Assembly (NCBI GenBank): GCA_027886175.1
Contig: JAJNNQ010000023.1
Span: 193,501-257,500 of the forward strand
DNA length: 64,000 nt
DNA from: Phylloscopus collybita
Lineage: Eukaryota; Chordata; Aves; Passeriformes; Phylloscopidae
Direction of reading: 5' to 3'
Part shown: one piece after another, positions 9,801 through 20,960 of the stretch
Layout of the letters: each line of letters opens with the position of its first letter
Numbering within the stretch: the stretch's first letter is position 1
Notes under the pieces: generated by a model
The model's database searches: none
Told to the model about the DNA's origin: nothing
Seen by the model: only the letters and a program-made list of their open reading frames with translations
Position numbers and translations under genes: made by a program

Positions 9801-12719
9801 GGGTTACCTGCTGCAAAACCTGGGGGGGCTCAGGGATGCTCCAGGACAAACTCAGCCCTTTACAGCTGCAGTGGAGAGTCCCTCCAGTGCCAAGTTACTT
9901 CTCCAAAGCTTTGCTCTTACTGTGGTGATGCTGATCCAGCCTCTGCAGCCAGTGGTTCCTGTTGCTCCCTACACACTCAGAGTTTTTTGACATAAAACTT
10001 CATTATCACTAAATTCAGAAGAGTCCCAGGGCAGTGCTATACAAAGCAACACCTGAAGAGTTATACAGATCTATGTAATGTACCAAATACCACTGAAAAT
10101 GAATTTAAGTAATTTCATTTTTCTTTGCAGTACTTGCATCTGGTGCAGAGTAATTGATGGTACTCTTTCAGATTGTCCAGTTTTCAGAGACCCTCTAGAG
10201 AAGGAGTCAGAACAGAGTACAAGATTTAATTAGCAATTTAGGAAAAATTTACCCTGGAAACCTCCAGCTGGTCAGGCCTGTAATTAGCTGCTCCCAAACT
10301 CTGGCAATGCTTAAACACTATAGGTGTCTCATTTTTAAAATATGTAGATTTTACTTCAACATTCCCATGTAACTTTCAAGCAGCACAGCTGGATGACCTC
10401 AGCTTGGTGGAGTTGAGCTGCTCCTTACCTCATTCCCACCTCCCCTTGATTTAATTCCAAACCAGGTGTGAATGCCCCAGCAGATGTCAGTCCTGGAGGC
10501 AGTTTGGATCTGAGTTCACCCTGATTTTACAGCAGCTCGTGGACCCCTGTCCCTAATTTCTGTATTTGTATGAGCTGCTAAGTTCTGGGCTGGAACAAGT
10601 GTGGGTGCTTTTCCTTCACAGGGGGCTGGTGCTGCAGAGGAAAGGGAAGGGGGGTCCTTGTGGGGTTCAGCATCATCCCTGTCCTCTGTATGTCCATGAA
10701 AACTATTCCCAGTCTGAATAAAAAATATTCCAAATTTGAGTAGAAACTATACCTGGGCTTGTAGATATTGGGGATTTATTCCCCAGTTTGGCTTAGGGAC
10801 CATTCTTGGATGCAGTTTTGGCAAGAGCATCTAGAAGGATAAGGATGTCTGTGGTTCATGGGGTCCTGGATACAGAGAAGGGTTTGCTCTGAAGAACGTG
10901 GGCTGAAGGGTTGTCTTGTAGATCTGGGAACCTCAGCTGAAGGAGGAAGCTCCTGAAGGTAAATGGATTGATGAAGAGGTAGCTGAGACTGTTGAAACAT
11001 TGGTGCTAAACACCGTCATAGCCGAGGTGGATTTACTTTTTCTCTTGGTTTATACAAGAAAGGTGAGAAACAATTTCTTTAACATAGAAATCAAACAGGT
11101 CTCCAGGCTGTGCATCTCCTAGAATGTGGCATTTCTAGGGGAGATGCTTGGGATGGTGGCAGCATCCCAGAGAAGCATCACCTCGCAGGGATGAGAATAC
11201 ACAGAGCAGGGAGGAATCCTGGAGGGCTGCTGCCAGGAACCTCTCTGTGTGGCACTCAGAGTGTTGAGACCTCCCTGAGGAAGGTGAGGGAAGGTTGACA
11301 TGAGAAAGGATAATCTGGAGAGCCTGTAAGCACTAGAGAAAATTCTGGAGAGGATCTGTGAGGGCAAGAAGTGCTGGTAAATTTTGGAGTTGAGTCCATG
11401 CTAGCAAATCTACATAGATTTCCTAGGTAGAACCACATGAGCTTTGGGCCAAAATGAATAATTTAAAAGCACCTTGAAGCTCAAGGTTTTCACTGGGTTT
11501 TCAGGAAGATGTCTTTATTATATATGTGTATTTTCCTTGTGCCTGGTGTTCAAATTGTGGGAGTTTGTGCTGCTGGCAGTCCCAGATCCCCAGCCACCAG
11601 GGCATTGCAGTTTTTGCTATTTTTTTTCTCTCCTTCAAAAATGTTACCTAGCCACTAGATCTGCCTGTGAATTTCTTTATTTGAAGCTAAACTATTATCC
11701 TCCAATTTCTCTCTGTGGTTAAGAATCATGGTGTTAAAACTTTTCCTAATGCATATATTTAGAAAGGTAATAATAGTGACTAATTTGTTATAAATCATTC
11801 AAACATTTCTGTGCAAGGCAATTGTTCAGCACCTTGTTAAATGGCTTTTTTATTAGAGAGAGGAATTCCTGTGTCAAATGTTAGTGCTGGTACCTTCAGC
11901 TGGGATAATACCTTATGGCCATTGCAAGTCCTCAGACTTCATATAAATCCAGATTCCCCCCTTTATTTACAGATCAAAATTAATTTCTTTAAAACACCTG
12001 ATTGTTGCAGGGTCCTACAGTGTAATTGAGGGGGAGAGCAGGTGGTCCAAAACATGCAGTAGGTTGGCTGGTCTCACTGTCTCTGAGCTCTTCTCACCAA
12101 GCTGTTTATTCTCTTTTTATCCTGCTGCTTTCCCTTATTTTCCAGCAGAGCAGGATTCAGGACTGCAGGACTTTTAATCTTGACTTCTGCCTCCGCAGGT
12201 TACTCCTTCCCCTGAGAAGGGGCTTACAAACAGGGCTGCAAGAATCAGCCACTCTCACTGGAACTGTTTGCTTAAGAACTGGAGAGCATCGTCCTCCAGG
12301 AATATTATTTGCAACTATTTATAAAGTCAGCTCTGATTGTGAACCTTAATTCACAAAATGCTCATTAAGTCCTCTGAGATGCGTGCTGAGCAGCACAGCA
12401 GCAGCGCTGGGGTTCCTGGCTGTTTGAGCAGCTCACAGCAGTGAGGGCATCACTGTTTTTCTTGCCTTCATCGTTTCCCCATCCCACCAGGGACTGGTAG
12501 GGAGAATATCAGTACCAGCTGCCCTCAGAAGAGTCTGGGTATTGGGCTTTTGCCAGAAGTTACAGGCCATGTGCTGGTAGCCACCAAAATCCTGAACAAA
12601 GGGATGAAGTTTTAAAATAAATGCTCCAAAAATGGCTTGACAGAGAAGATGCAACTGGCTGCTTTGACATTGAGGCTATTTAGCTGGGAATTGATGTGTC
12701 AAAACCTTAAAAGCTTCAC
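9801..12719. other. Non-coding stretch, nothing specific recognised
   Basis: Intergenic-looking sequence of mixed composition with no CR1 similarity, no RNA gene and no supported exon. The open frames here are short, low in recognisable content and have no splice context. Confidence 0.6.
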
Positions 12720-12930
12720 CAAAGAAAATTTAAGAAAGTGCCATGATTCCAGCTAATTAACTAGTGTCAGCCAAATATAATTTATTTCTCACCATCACTC
12801 ATGTCTACAACAGAATTATCTCATTTTTGATTTCTAATGACTTACTCTCTCTCATTAATCTGGCCATTAATTATTTTTATATAACTTTTTGGCATTGAAG
12901 CAAAGAATTTTTTTTTCTTTTTAATAAGGA
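12720..12930. other. AT-rich candidate conserved non-coding element
   Basis: This is a repeat-free AT-rich block dense in homeodomain-type cores (TAATTAACTAG, TCTCATTAATC, GGCCATTAATTA). That texture is common in conserved developmental enhancers of gene deserts. Conservation cannot be tested here, so the call rests on composition alone. Confidence 0.25.
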
Positions 12931-13859
12931 GCGAATCCCTGGATAATTCTGCATCACCCTTGAAAGGGGGCAGGGAGTGTAGCTTAGGTTTCATGGCACA
13001 ACTCCAACCTCCCTTCCCAGGAGCTCTGTAGGCTCTAACCCAGGTCTTACCCAGGATGTCAGCTTATCCTTGCTCCCTAAGAAATTCCTTCTAGCATGGC
13101 ATCTGGTGGGACCTGCATTTATGGGGCTTCTAAGCTCAAAATCCATCAGCAAACACCTGGTCCTCAGCTCCCCCGAGCAGCCCTGTGCTACTGATGCAGA
13201 CTGGCTGTCGTGACAGGACCACGGATGCGTGAAGTCACAGAGCCGCACAAGGACTCCAGCTGGCTGCCAGTCCTTGGGAAATTCGTGTGCCATGTCTGGG
13301 GCTGGCAGCACTCATCCCTGGAGGGGGAACAGTGCTGGGATCCCATTACAGCCCTCTGTGTATATTTGCTTTATTTGCTTTATGGTTTAACAGCGTGTTT
13401 GGCAACTTGGTTGCTCAAGTACTGTGCTGGAAAATACAGTGATTTTGTGTCAGCAGTGAAAACCTGAGCAGCCAGGGGTGCAATTCCAACAGGACAGCAG
13501 CGTGAGACATGTGGGGCGAGGGGTCCCCACAGGGAGGATATCTTGGAGTCAGGAGGTCAGGATGCTGGGATCTGGGACACAAAGAGCTGTGGAACAGGAG
13601 TCTGTGCAGCATTTGTTGGGTGTCTGTGTTGCCATTTGTGGCAGAGCCCACACCACCTGTGAAAGGGATCAACCCTTGCAGGGCTTTAAGGGTGATGCTG
13701 AAGGGCTGTATTTGGGTCTGCACAGGCCAAACCGTGGGGTCATTGCAGAAGGTCACCTCCAGAAGTCCTGGTCTCAGGGACCCCACTTTCTGCCCTCTCA
13801 AGGAAGGATAATGGTGGGAGACTTCGATCTCCTGGATGTTTCTTGGTATTTTGCCGATA
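12931..13859. other. Non-coding stretch, nothing specific recognised
   Basis: GC-moderate sequence with no domain-bearing open frame or repeat family I recognise. Confidence 0.55.
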
Positions 13860-13931
13860 TTATAAAATTATAATGATAAATTTATAAAATAAATAAAATA
13901 AAATAAATATAAAAAAAATTATAATGATATA
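13860..13931. repeat. AT-rich (AAATA)n-like low-complexity repeat
   Basis: An imperfect array of AAATA/ATAAA units is framed on both sides by ATTATAATGATA. The framing suggests slippage expansion or a small local duplication. Confidence 0.8.
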
Positions 13932-15966
13932 TTTTCTTTTCTTATTCTGTAAATCCTATTTTCAATAGCAACTTGGTCCCTTGCCACTCATTTTCCTATG
14001 GAATACTGATGAGGAATAGTTTTCTATGGTCTCTAGCTTCAAAATATAGAAGCAATTTACTTATAGTGTTAGTTAGAAGCCTATTTAGGATCTGGGCCTC
14101 AGGACCAATGATTTCTGAAATTGTTATCTCAAAACACTTCAGCCCCAGGTGTTCGGGTGGTTTTGCTGGCTCTTCAGAGGTTCACAGCCCTTTTAGGAGG
14201 TTATCTAAAAAGCTAAAACAAAGTTCTGTGTTCTGGAAGGCTTCCTTTATGCTCCTGGATTGTTTCAATGGAGGGGTTTTGGCAGGCTGCTTACCCTGCC
14301 AGACCACCTTTGTGTTGTTTCTACCCTGAGAGCAGAGGTCCCAAATCTGCCTTACCTTGCCCTGACAGAATTGTTAATCCTGAATCAGCACTTGGATACT
14401 GCAGATGGATCCATGTGTATCTTTTTTCTGTTCACCACCTTCACTCTCCTGTTTTAAAATTTAAATAATGATGTAACCTGGGAATAAAGAGTAAATTCAG
14501 GAACAGCTTATAGTTTAGAAAAGATTGACTAATTCTTGTCAAGGGCAAGCTGGCATAGCTGTGTTGACTTCAAGGGAGCAGAATTGATTGATGTTAACAA
14601 TGTGGTTGGCCCTGTTTCTCCAGATGTTCTGGTGAGTGCCTGCAGATAATGAATTCTGTCTGGAAATCTGCAGAAATTTATGAATATTTGTAGGTTAAAG
14701 GTGTTGTTACATGGATTACTGTGACCTGCTCCAGGCATGGCTCAGTGCAGGGTAAGAAGCAGCCCCACTCTGCTTGCTGAGGCATAAATGCTGCCAGAGA
14801 GACCCTAATTCAGCTGTGGAGGACAAAGCTGTTGCAGCCACTGCTGAGGGTGGATTTATCAAGTGAGTGTGTGTGTGACATAAACATCTATTATCTTCAT
14901 TTGTAAAATTTCTCCTTGGCTCACCTCAGGGCAGACACTTCTGAGAGCTCAATTACAGGCAGTTACAGCTGCTTGACAACACTTCTGGCTGAGTGCAGGG
15001 CTGTGTCCCTGTCAGGGAGCAGACCTCTCTTTATTAATGTACTGACATCACACGGTGCCTGAGCTCACCTGGGAAGCTGCTGAGCTTCTCACAGGGAGGG
15101 AAAGAGATGAGGCCTGGAGTGTAAGGTCCCTGTGGCTGTTGCAGGAATTTCCAAGAGGTGTTTGGTCACTTTGAATCCCATTGGGTTGGAAGGACAACGT
15201 CTCTGTGGAATGCTCTGTCCTTGTCTCCAAAAGCATTGCCATTCAGACTGGAGAAATCCCATCCCTGCACCTGACTGCAGGGGGATTCACCCAAGGATGG
15301 GCAGGGAGCCTGTGGCTGTGCTTGCAATCAAAGGTGGATCCTGGCTCTCAGCCCGCAGTTCTTTAAAGCATTTAAGCAGATACAAATCCCATCTGAGGAT
15401 TGGACCCCTGCTCTCCAGAGGGATTAGAGAGCAGAAACTGTCCTGGTGTCAGAGCCACCAACTGAAACTGTCCCTGTGGAGCTTGAGCGGGAGATCCCTG
15501 CTGTCCTTCACCAGTGTCTCCCCACCTGGAAGGGGTCTAAGGTGAGGAAGGCTCACTGCTGGTACTGAGTGAGGTTCTGTGTTTCCCACCTGATGATTAT
15601 TTTTGGATAAAACACCTGGCATAATTCCACTCATTCACTCTCTTTGGTGCAACACTCTGGTTTTGAGAAGAGACAAATTTCTCTTGTCAGGCCCAGCTCA
15701 GTCCCTTGAGCTGCCCCAGCACCCGTGCGAGGTTGGAGATGGTCCAAGCTCTGTGCTTTGGGGGGTTTAGTGCTGATTTCAGTGGATTATCTGCAGCCAG
15801 AGCTGCCTTCCTGACACATCACTTGAGCTGAGTAATATCTTACCAGCTTCTAAGTCCAGCTTTGCTCTTGCAAATGAGGGCATGATGGCAGGGAGAGGGT
15901 GGCTTGTTTTGCTTTGAATTAGCTTCTACTTCTAAGGCCTTAATTACTACTGGGTCATTTTTAGAG
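13932..15966. other. Non-coding stretch, nothing specific recognised
   Basis: Unique-looking intergenic sequence. A phrase near 15178-15195 (CCATTGGGTTGGAAGGAC) weakly recalls the CR1 3' end but is too short to call. Confidence 0.55.
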
Positions 15967-16054
15967 CCTTTTTCTTTCTTTCTTTTTTTTTTTTTTTTTT
16001 TTTCTTTCTTTTTTTTCTTTTTTTCTTTTTTTTTTTTTTTTTTTTTTTTCCTTC
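15967..16054. repeat. Long pure pyrimidine (poly-T with C) tract
   Basis: About 88 bp contain only T and C on the + strand, mostly T with periodic CTTT interruptions. There is no LINE or processed gene body next to it. It may be mis-sized in an assembly because such runs are hard to sequence. Confidence 0.95.
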
Positions 16055-18562
16055 AAAGTATTACTGGTAGAAATGGAGTTAAATTAGAAAGCTGAGAGTT
16101 GTCTTTTAGTAATGCGCATCTTTATGGCATCGACTGAAGAAAAATGCCAAATATAATGGATTTCATGATAAAAACTGCAGGAAACAGTGGTTCTGTGTGA
16201 TGACAGCTCCTGGAGTGGAGCAGAAGTTGTGTTGATATTATCATGTACTTAATTGGATCTTTTAAACCTGAGTGACTTCACACTGGGGATGTCATTGGCT
16301 TCATGTAGTTTTAAGGGAGGGTTCACAAATAGTGTTTGGCCTCTGGAAAAGGCCAATTAGTCTAAACGACACTTTAGCCCAAACACAGATTTTGACCAGG
16401 GACATGGGTTGCTAACGGTGCCTTTCAGTTCCAGCCTGTCTGTCTAAACCTGACAGGACCCTGTTGAATGTAATAGGGCACAAGTGCATGCTGAGGAAAT
16501 ATGAAACATTTTCACAAAAAGACTGAACTGAAATACTCAGCCTTTTTGCTGTTTCAACCATTCTTTCCACTGGCAAGAAAAAAAACCCATTCTTCTAATA
16601 TCATGAGCTGTCTCTAATTATTTTGCCAAGCTGGGAAATTTGCTAAAATTCCGCTCTGGAAATTGTCTGAAAGCAAAACACACCAGTACATTAAAGTGTT
16701 TTAAAGCCACTGCTGAGAAAGTGGTGACACAGTGGTTTTGTTCCAATTTTCTATCTGTTTTTTGTTTCGCCTTGTGTCCCTGCAGAAATTTCAGGACTGA
16801 GTCAATTTTGTAGAAGTCACTTGGATTCCACAAGGACTGAATTTGCAGCCTTGCTAATGTAATTAATGTCTATTAAGCGAGCACGTGCCCCGAGCAGCTT
16901 AATAGGAAAATCTAATAATGTTTCCTATTGGAATGTTCCCTGTTAAATCACCAAAGAACTTTAGTGTATGTTTTCTGTAGGCAGCACTGTATAATGGAAA
17001 TGTTACACAAATTAGTATTAGGCCCTTGGTGAAATGGGATCTTTTATTTAATTTGATTTTACAGCCAGGATGCAGAGTGATTGCTGCTTTGGCCTCACCA
17101 GCATGTGGCCAGGCAGAATTAGGTTTTGCTGGGATCACCTTTGGAATGACTCCTCCACAGCACTTGCCTATGGAGTGGCTGGGGTACCTTTTTAACCTGA
17201 CCCCTAAATGGCATTAGTAATGTCCTTGTGGAGCAATAGCATGGCAGGATGGGCTCCATAAAAACAGGAATCCCACGGCTGACCAGTGTTGTGTTTTATT
17301 TTTTTGAGGTGGTTAATAAAAGAAGCAAATGAAAAGCTCGTGCCTTTGTTTTTGTTTGGGAGCAGAGCTGCAGGTGTTTGAATAAAGCCCCCCTTGTTCT
17401 TCAGGCGTGGCTGCTGCCCCATTTGCTGGAGCCCCACTGGCTTTACTCAGGGGTTCGGTGGTGGTTGATGGGGCAGGAATAGCCAGACCCTCGTGCCAAG
17501 CTCTCTATTAAGCTATTAATAGAGCTATTAAGCTCCCTGAGCCCTCCACGGGCTGAGGTGGCAGAGATCAGCTGGGTCTCCCACTGGGAAGGGGCAGAGG
17601 GCAAGGAGAGCACAGGCACTGCTCTGCTCGTGGGGTGCCAGCCCTGAGTGCCCACAGCTGGGCAACGTCTCCAGCACCCCCTTCTACTCCTGGGGGAGCT
17701 GAGTCGTCAGAAGGGCAATGCTCCCACCCTGGGGAAGGGGTGAAATCCCAAAGGGGCTGCTTCTCTTCTCAGGAACTGCACAGTACCCTTGGTCAGTCAG
17801 CAGTAAATGCCCACATCACACTCCTCCCTCCACCATCAGAGTGGCAAACATTCGAGGGAGATGCTGGGCTGGCTCCGTCTGGGGTGGTGCAGCTCTGAGA
17901 ATTCGGTCTCAGCAAAATATTAACTGAAAATTAACTGAGATTTGTTCTTCTTTCAGTTGTTTCTGTTCTGGAGAGGGGAAGGGATGAACGTCCCCCTGGA
18001 TTTTCGGGGAACAAGGAGGGCAATTTGTTGAGGAAACTTTCAGAGATGGGCAGTGATCTGCAGTCAATCTGTAAGGGGAAAGGTTTGCCCCTCTCCTCAG
18101 GCTGCTGCTTTAACTCACCCCAGGAGGAAACCACCAGGCCAGGGGTTCTTTAATTTTTCATCAGGCAAAGCTGTTTCCTTCCCTAGCAAAGAGAATTTCT
18201 TCTTCAGAGCAGACTGATTAATTCTGTCCTATGCACCATCTTGTACTTGGGGCCTGCAGCACAGCTGCTGCAGCCCCTTCTGCAGCACCAGGCACTTCTC
18301 AGATGCATCTGAAGTCAAGATCTCCTCCAGGAGCAGCTCCAGGTGTAAACTGAGCTGATTGTGCTTCAGGAATAGCAAATTATGGAAGTCTTTGCTGAGC
18401 AGCCCCCTTGAGCTCTGCCTTCCTTGGAGCAGCAATGTCAGCAGCCAGCCCTGGGCTGCCCAGCCAGTGTCCAAGTGTCCCTGAGCCTGAAATACTCAGT
18501 TTGGTTTGGATTTAATGGCAATTTTCCTCAAAACACTGGCCCAGCAATTCACAGATAAATCT
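16055..18562. other. Non-coding stretch with one possible conserved element
   Basis: No gene is supported. The block 16840-17070 is repeat-free and AT-rich, with TGTAATTAATGTCTATTAAG and a palindrome-like GCACGTGC E-box at about 16881-16888, and may be a conserved regulatory element. At 17507-17541 there is a short imperfect repeat of CTATTAAG(CT) units. Confidence 0.5.
16840..17070. other. AT-rich candidate conserved non-coding element with an E-box
   Basis: It contains several ATTA/TAAT cores and a CACGTG E-box, and lacks repeats. Enhancer-like function is inferred only from motif texture. Confidence 0.22.
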
Positions 18563-18650
18563 GAGCAACCCGGTCTCGTGGAAGGTGTCCCTGCCCACTG
18601 CAGAGAGTTGGAATGAGATGGTCATTAAGGTCCCTTCCAACCCAAACCTT
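18563..18650 (+). mobile_element. CR1 LINE 3'-end fragment
   Basis: The block CAACC-GGT-TGTGGAAGGTGTCCCTGCCC, then GTTGGAATGAGATGGTCATTAAGGTCCCTTCCAACCCAAACC, matches the last part of avian CR1 in sense orientation. The terminal ATTCTATGA tail has decayed. It is old and strongly 5'-truncated. Confidence 0.85.
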
Positions 18651-18853
18651 TTTTCATGCCTGTGGTGTTGCTGTCTTGGGTCCCCACCACGTTATGCTTT
18701 TCTTAGTTGAATGTTGCTGCTCAGCTAAATTTAAATAATTTAAACAATAAATTTGAATAATGTCTGTCTATGGGGCACTGCATTCCCTGAGAGGAAGTTT
18801 TAGTGAGTGCTGGGTGAAACAGGGATGTGGGCCCGAGGACAGTGCTGTGACTC
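18651..18853. other. Short non-coding spacer
   Basis: AT-rich in the middle (TTTAAATAATTTAAACAATAAATTTGAATAATG). Nothing else seen. Confidence 0.5.
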
Positions 18854-18874
18854 TGTGTGTGTGTGTGTGTGTGT
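18854..18874. repeat. (TG)n microsatellite
   Basis: About ten uninterrupted TG dinucleotides, short for a bird microsatellite. Confidence 0.95.
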
Positions 18875-20539
18875 CCTCACTGGTGTCATCTGGGCCAACT
18901 TGTCCTGGCCTCACACCTCCTGAAGGCATGAGATGGCTACAGAAACACGACCTCTGTGAGACCTTGGAGTCTATTCCATGCATTTGAGAGAAACACATTG
19001 CTGTTCAGAAGGAAAAGTAATAGAAGCTACTGTCTGGGGTGGTGGGACACATGTCCCAGCCACCTCCTGTCCATGGCACCTGTTGTGGCCCTGGGTCGGG
19101 CTCTCCAAGGAGGTACTGGTGGTGTTTGTCCTTGTAGAGCTGGCAGCTGAACTTCCTGAGGCATGGTTTGGAAGCTTTTGTGTTTTGAATTTTCCTGTGA
19201 TCTGGGGTAGTGAAAATAAATGTAGCAGAGTGAAAAAAGAGGATGAGAAGTGGAAAAGGAGAGACAAAGTGGAATATTGTGCTAGGTTTTGTCTGCAGCC
19301 AAACCCCAATGTGTGTGTGCTGTTTGATTTTGTCAGATGCTCCTGTCACAAAGATTGTTTTCTGCAGGGACAGTGTCTGGGTGATGCTGATATGAGCAGG
19401 AGTTTGGGATTTGTGATGGACTATCTGGTTTGAATCAAATAAAGAATCACTCTGAATCCCTGCCCAAAGCACAAATGAAGCCTGCAGCATGTTAACAAGA
19501 TCAGAAAGTCTGGCCAACTCAATCTATTCCAGGCTCCTCTTGGCTTCCAGGTGTTCTTCCTGGATCACAAGCCAAAACATCCTGGGAGAGGCTCTTGCTG
19601 TCATATTTCCAGCCCATCTGATAAGGCTTTTGCCTTCAAGCCGGCGTGCTGCTGCAAGATTCCCACTCTGCCCTAGCCAGGGATGTCAGCTCAGGGCTTC
19701 GAGGCCAGATCCAAACTGTAAATAGAAAAACAGAGGTTTTGTTGACCAAATGCCTCACCAGCTGTATGCCTTTGACCTCAGAGCTCCCCCTTGGGACATG
19801 TGCTTTTTCCAGTGAGGGGCAATTTATTTTCTTGTCATGTGTCAAATCCTCAGGGCACTTTTCTCTGTTCCAAAGGGTGTGCAAGGGATGGGCAATGATG
19901 GCTGACCTAAAGGAGGCCCGGGCTCACTCCTGTCCCCAGACAAATCTACCTGACAGCTACATGCTACATGTGATGACAAAACCATGCTGGGACATCTTGG
20001 CTGTGCCTGGGCTTCCAGCCCTGTGCTCATGTGGGGATGGGTTTGGGGCTGGTGATGGTCATGCACTTCACTACACTCACAATTCACAGCTCCAGACTTG
20101 GACCTCCCTGCTCTTCCTCGGCTCTCTGGGCTCTGACTAGCTTTGCAAAGAGCAGTGTAGTTTTTGAGAGGGCTCAGTAGCCCCTGCTGGGAGGACAAAG
20201 CCCTGTGCTGTGTCCAGACCAGCCCTCTCTGAGGAACCTGGTGAGCAAAGGGCCAGCAGGGGAGGCAAGAAAGGGGAAACGCTCATCCCTGGTGATTTTC
20301 CCAAGCACTGGATGGGGGTTGGACTGCCAGGACAAGGCTAAAACTCAACCCAAGGGACTTGTCTTTGCCACAAACCCCTGGACTTTCCACAGTTACATTG
20401 AAGATGCTTCAGACTGACTTTTCAGTCTTCCTCTGAATTATCTGTGTGTTCTCCTACCACACATTGCAAGTACTTGCAATTTTTTCCCCCAAAGAGCTGA
20501 ATCTAGTCACTTTTTTCCTCTAGGCTTCAGAGGAAATGG
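18875..20539. other. Non-coding stretch, nothing specific recognised
   Basis: Open frames up to about 170 codons occur on both strands, but they overlap each other in different frames and have no recognisable domain. No repeat family is seen. Confidence 0.55.
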
Positions 20540-20960
20540 AAAGGTACTTAACTTATGTTTTATTCATTGCAGTCACTATCTCTTGTTAATTTACTTACAT
20601 TATTTACAGAATTTTAAAGTATTTTGTGTGTCAGGCAGCATCCCAGGCCCTATAAAATGCTAATTTGCAAACTGTATCAGAGGCAAACATCTTTCCTGGG
20701 CCTCTAGGTAGACAAAGGGTCATCCCCATACTTAATTTATTTTTTATGATTCTATATTTAAATGCAATAAAGCCTGCTTGAATGGCAGATCTCAGGCAGC
20801 CCACTTCTCCGTGTGGTTAAATTTTATGAAGATCCATTGTGGTTGTGCTACTGGTACAATAAATTTAATTTTTGATCTAGTGCCCTTAATTACTAAGGAT
20901 GACTGAACCTGGTTTAAGTACAGGAATAACTATCTTGGATCTTTGCCCTCAATGGGAATG
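20540..20960. other. AT-rich candidate conserved non-coding element
   Basis: A 420-bp repeat-free block with many developmental-factor-like cores (TGTTAATTTACTTAC, ATGCTAATTTGCAAA octamer-like, CCTTAATTACTAAGG). Its texture differs sharply from the GC-richer flanks. Conservation is suspected, not shown. Confidence 0.3.

Noticed and set aside
19005..19517. 170-codon minus-strand frame
   Set aside because: No recognisable domain, overlaps other frames, no splice or promoter context. Length is unremarkable over 64 kb.
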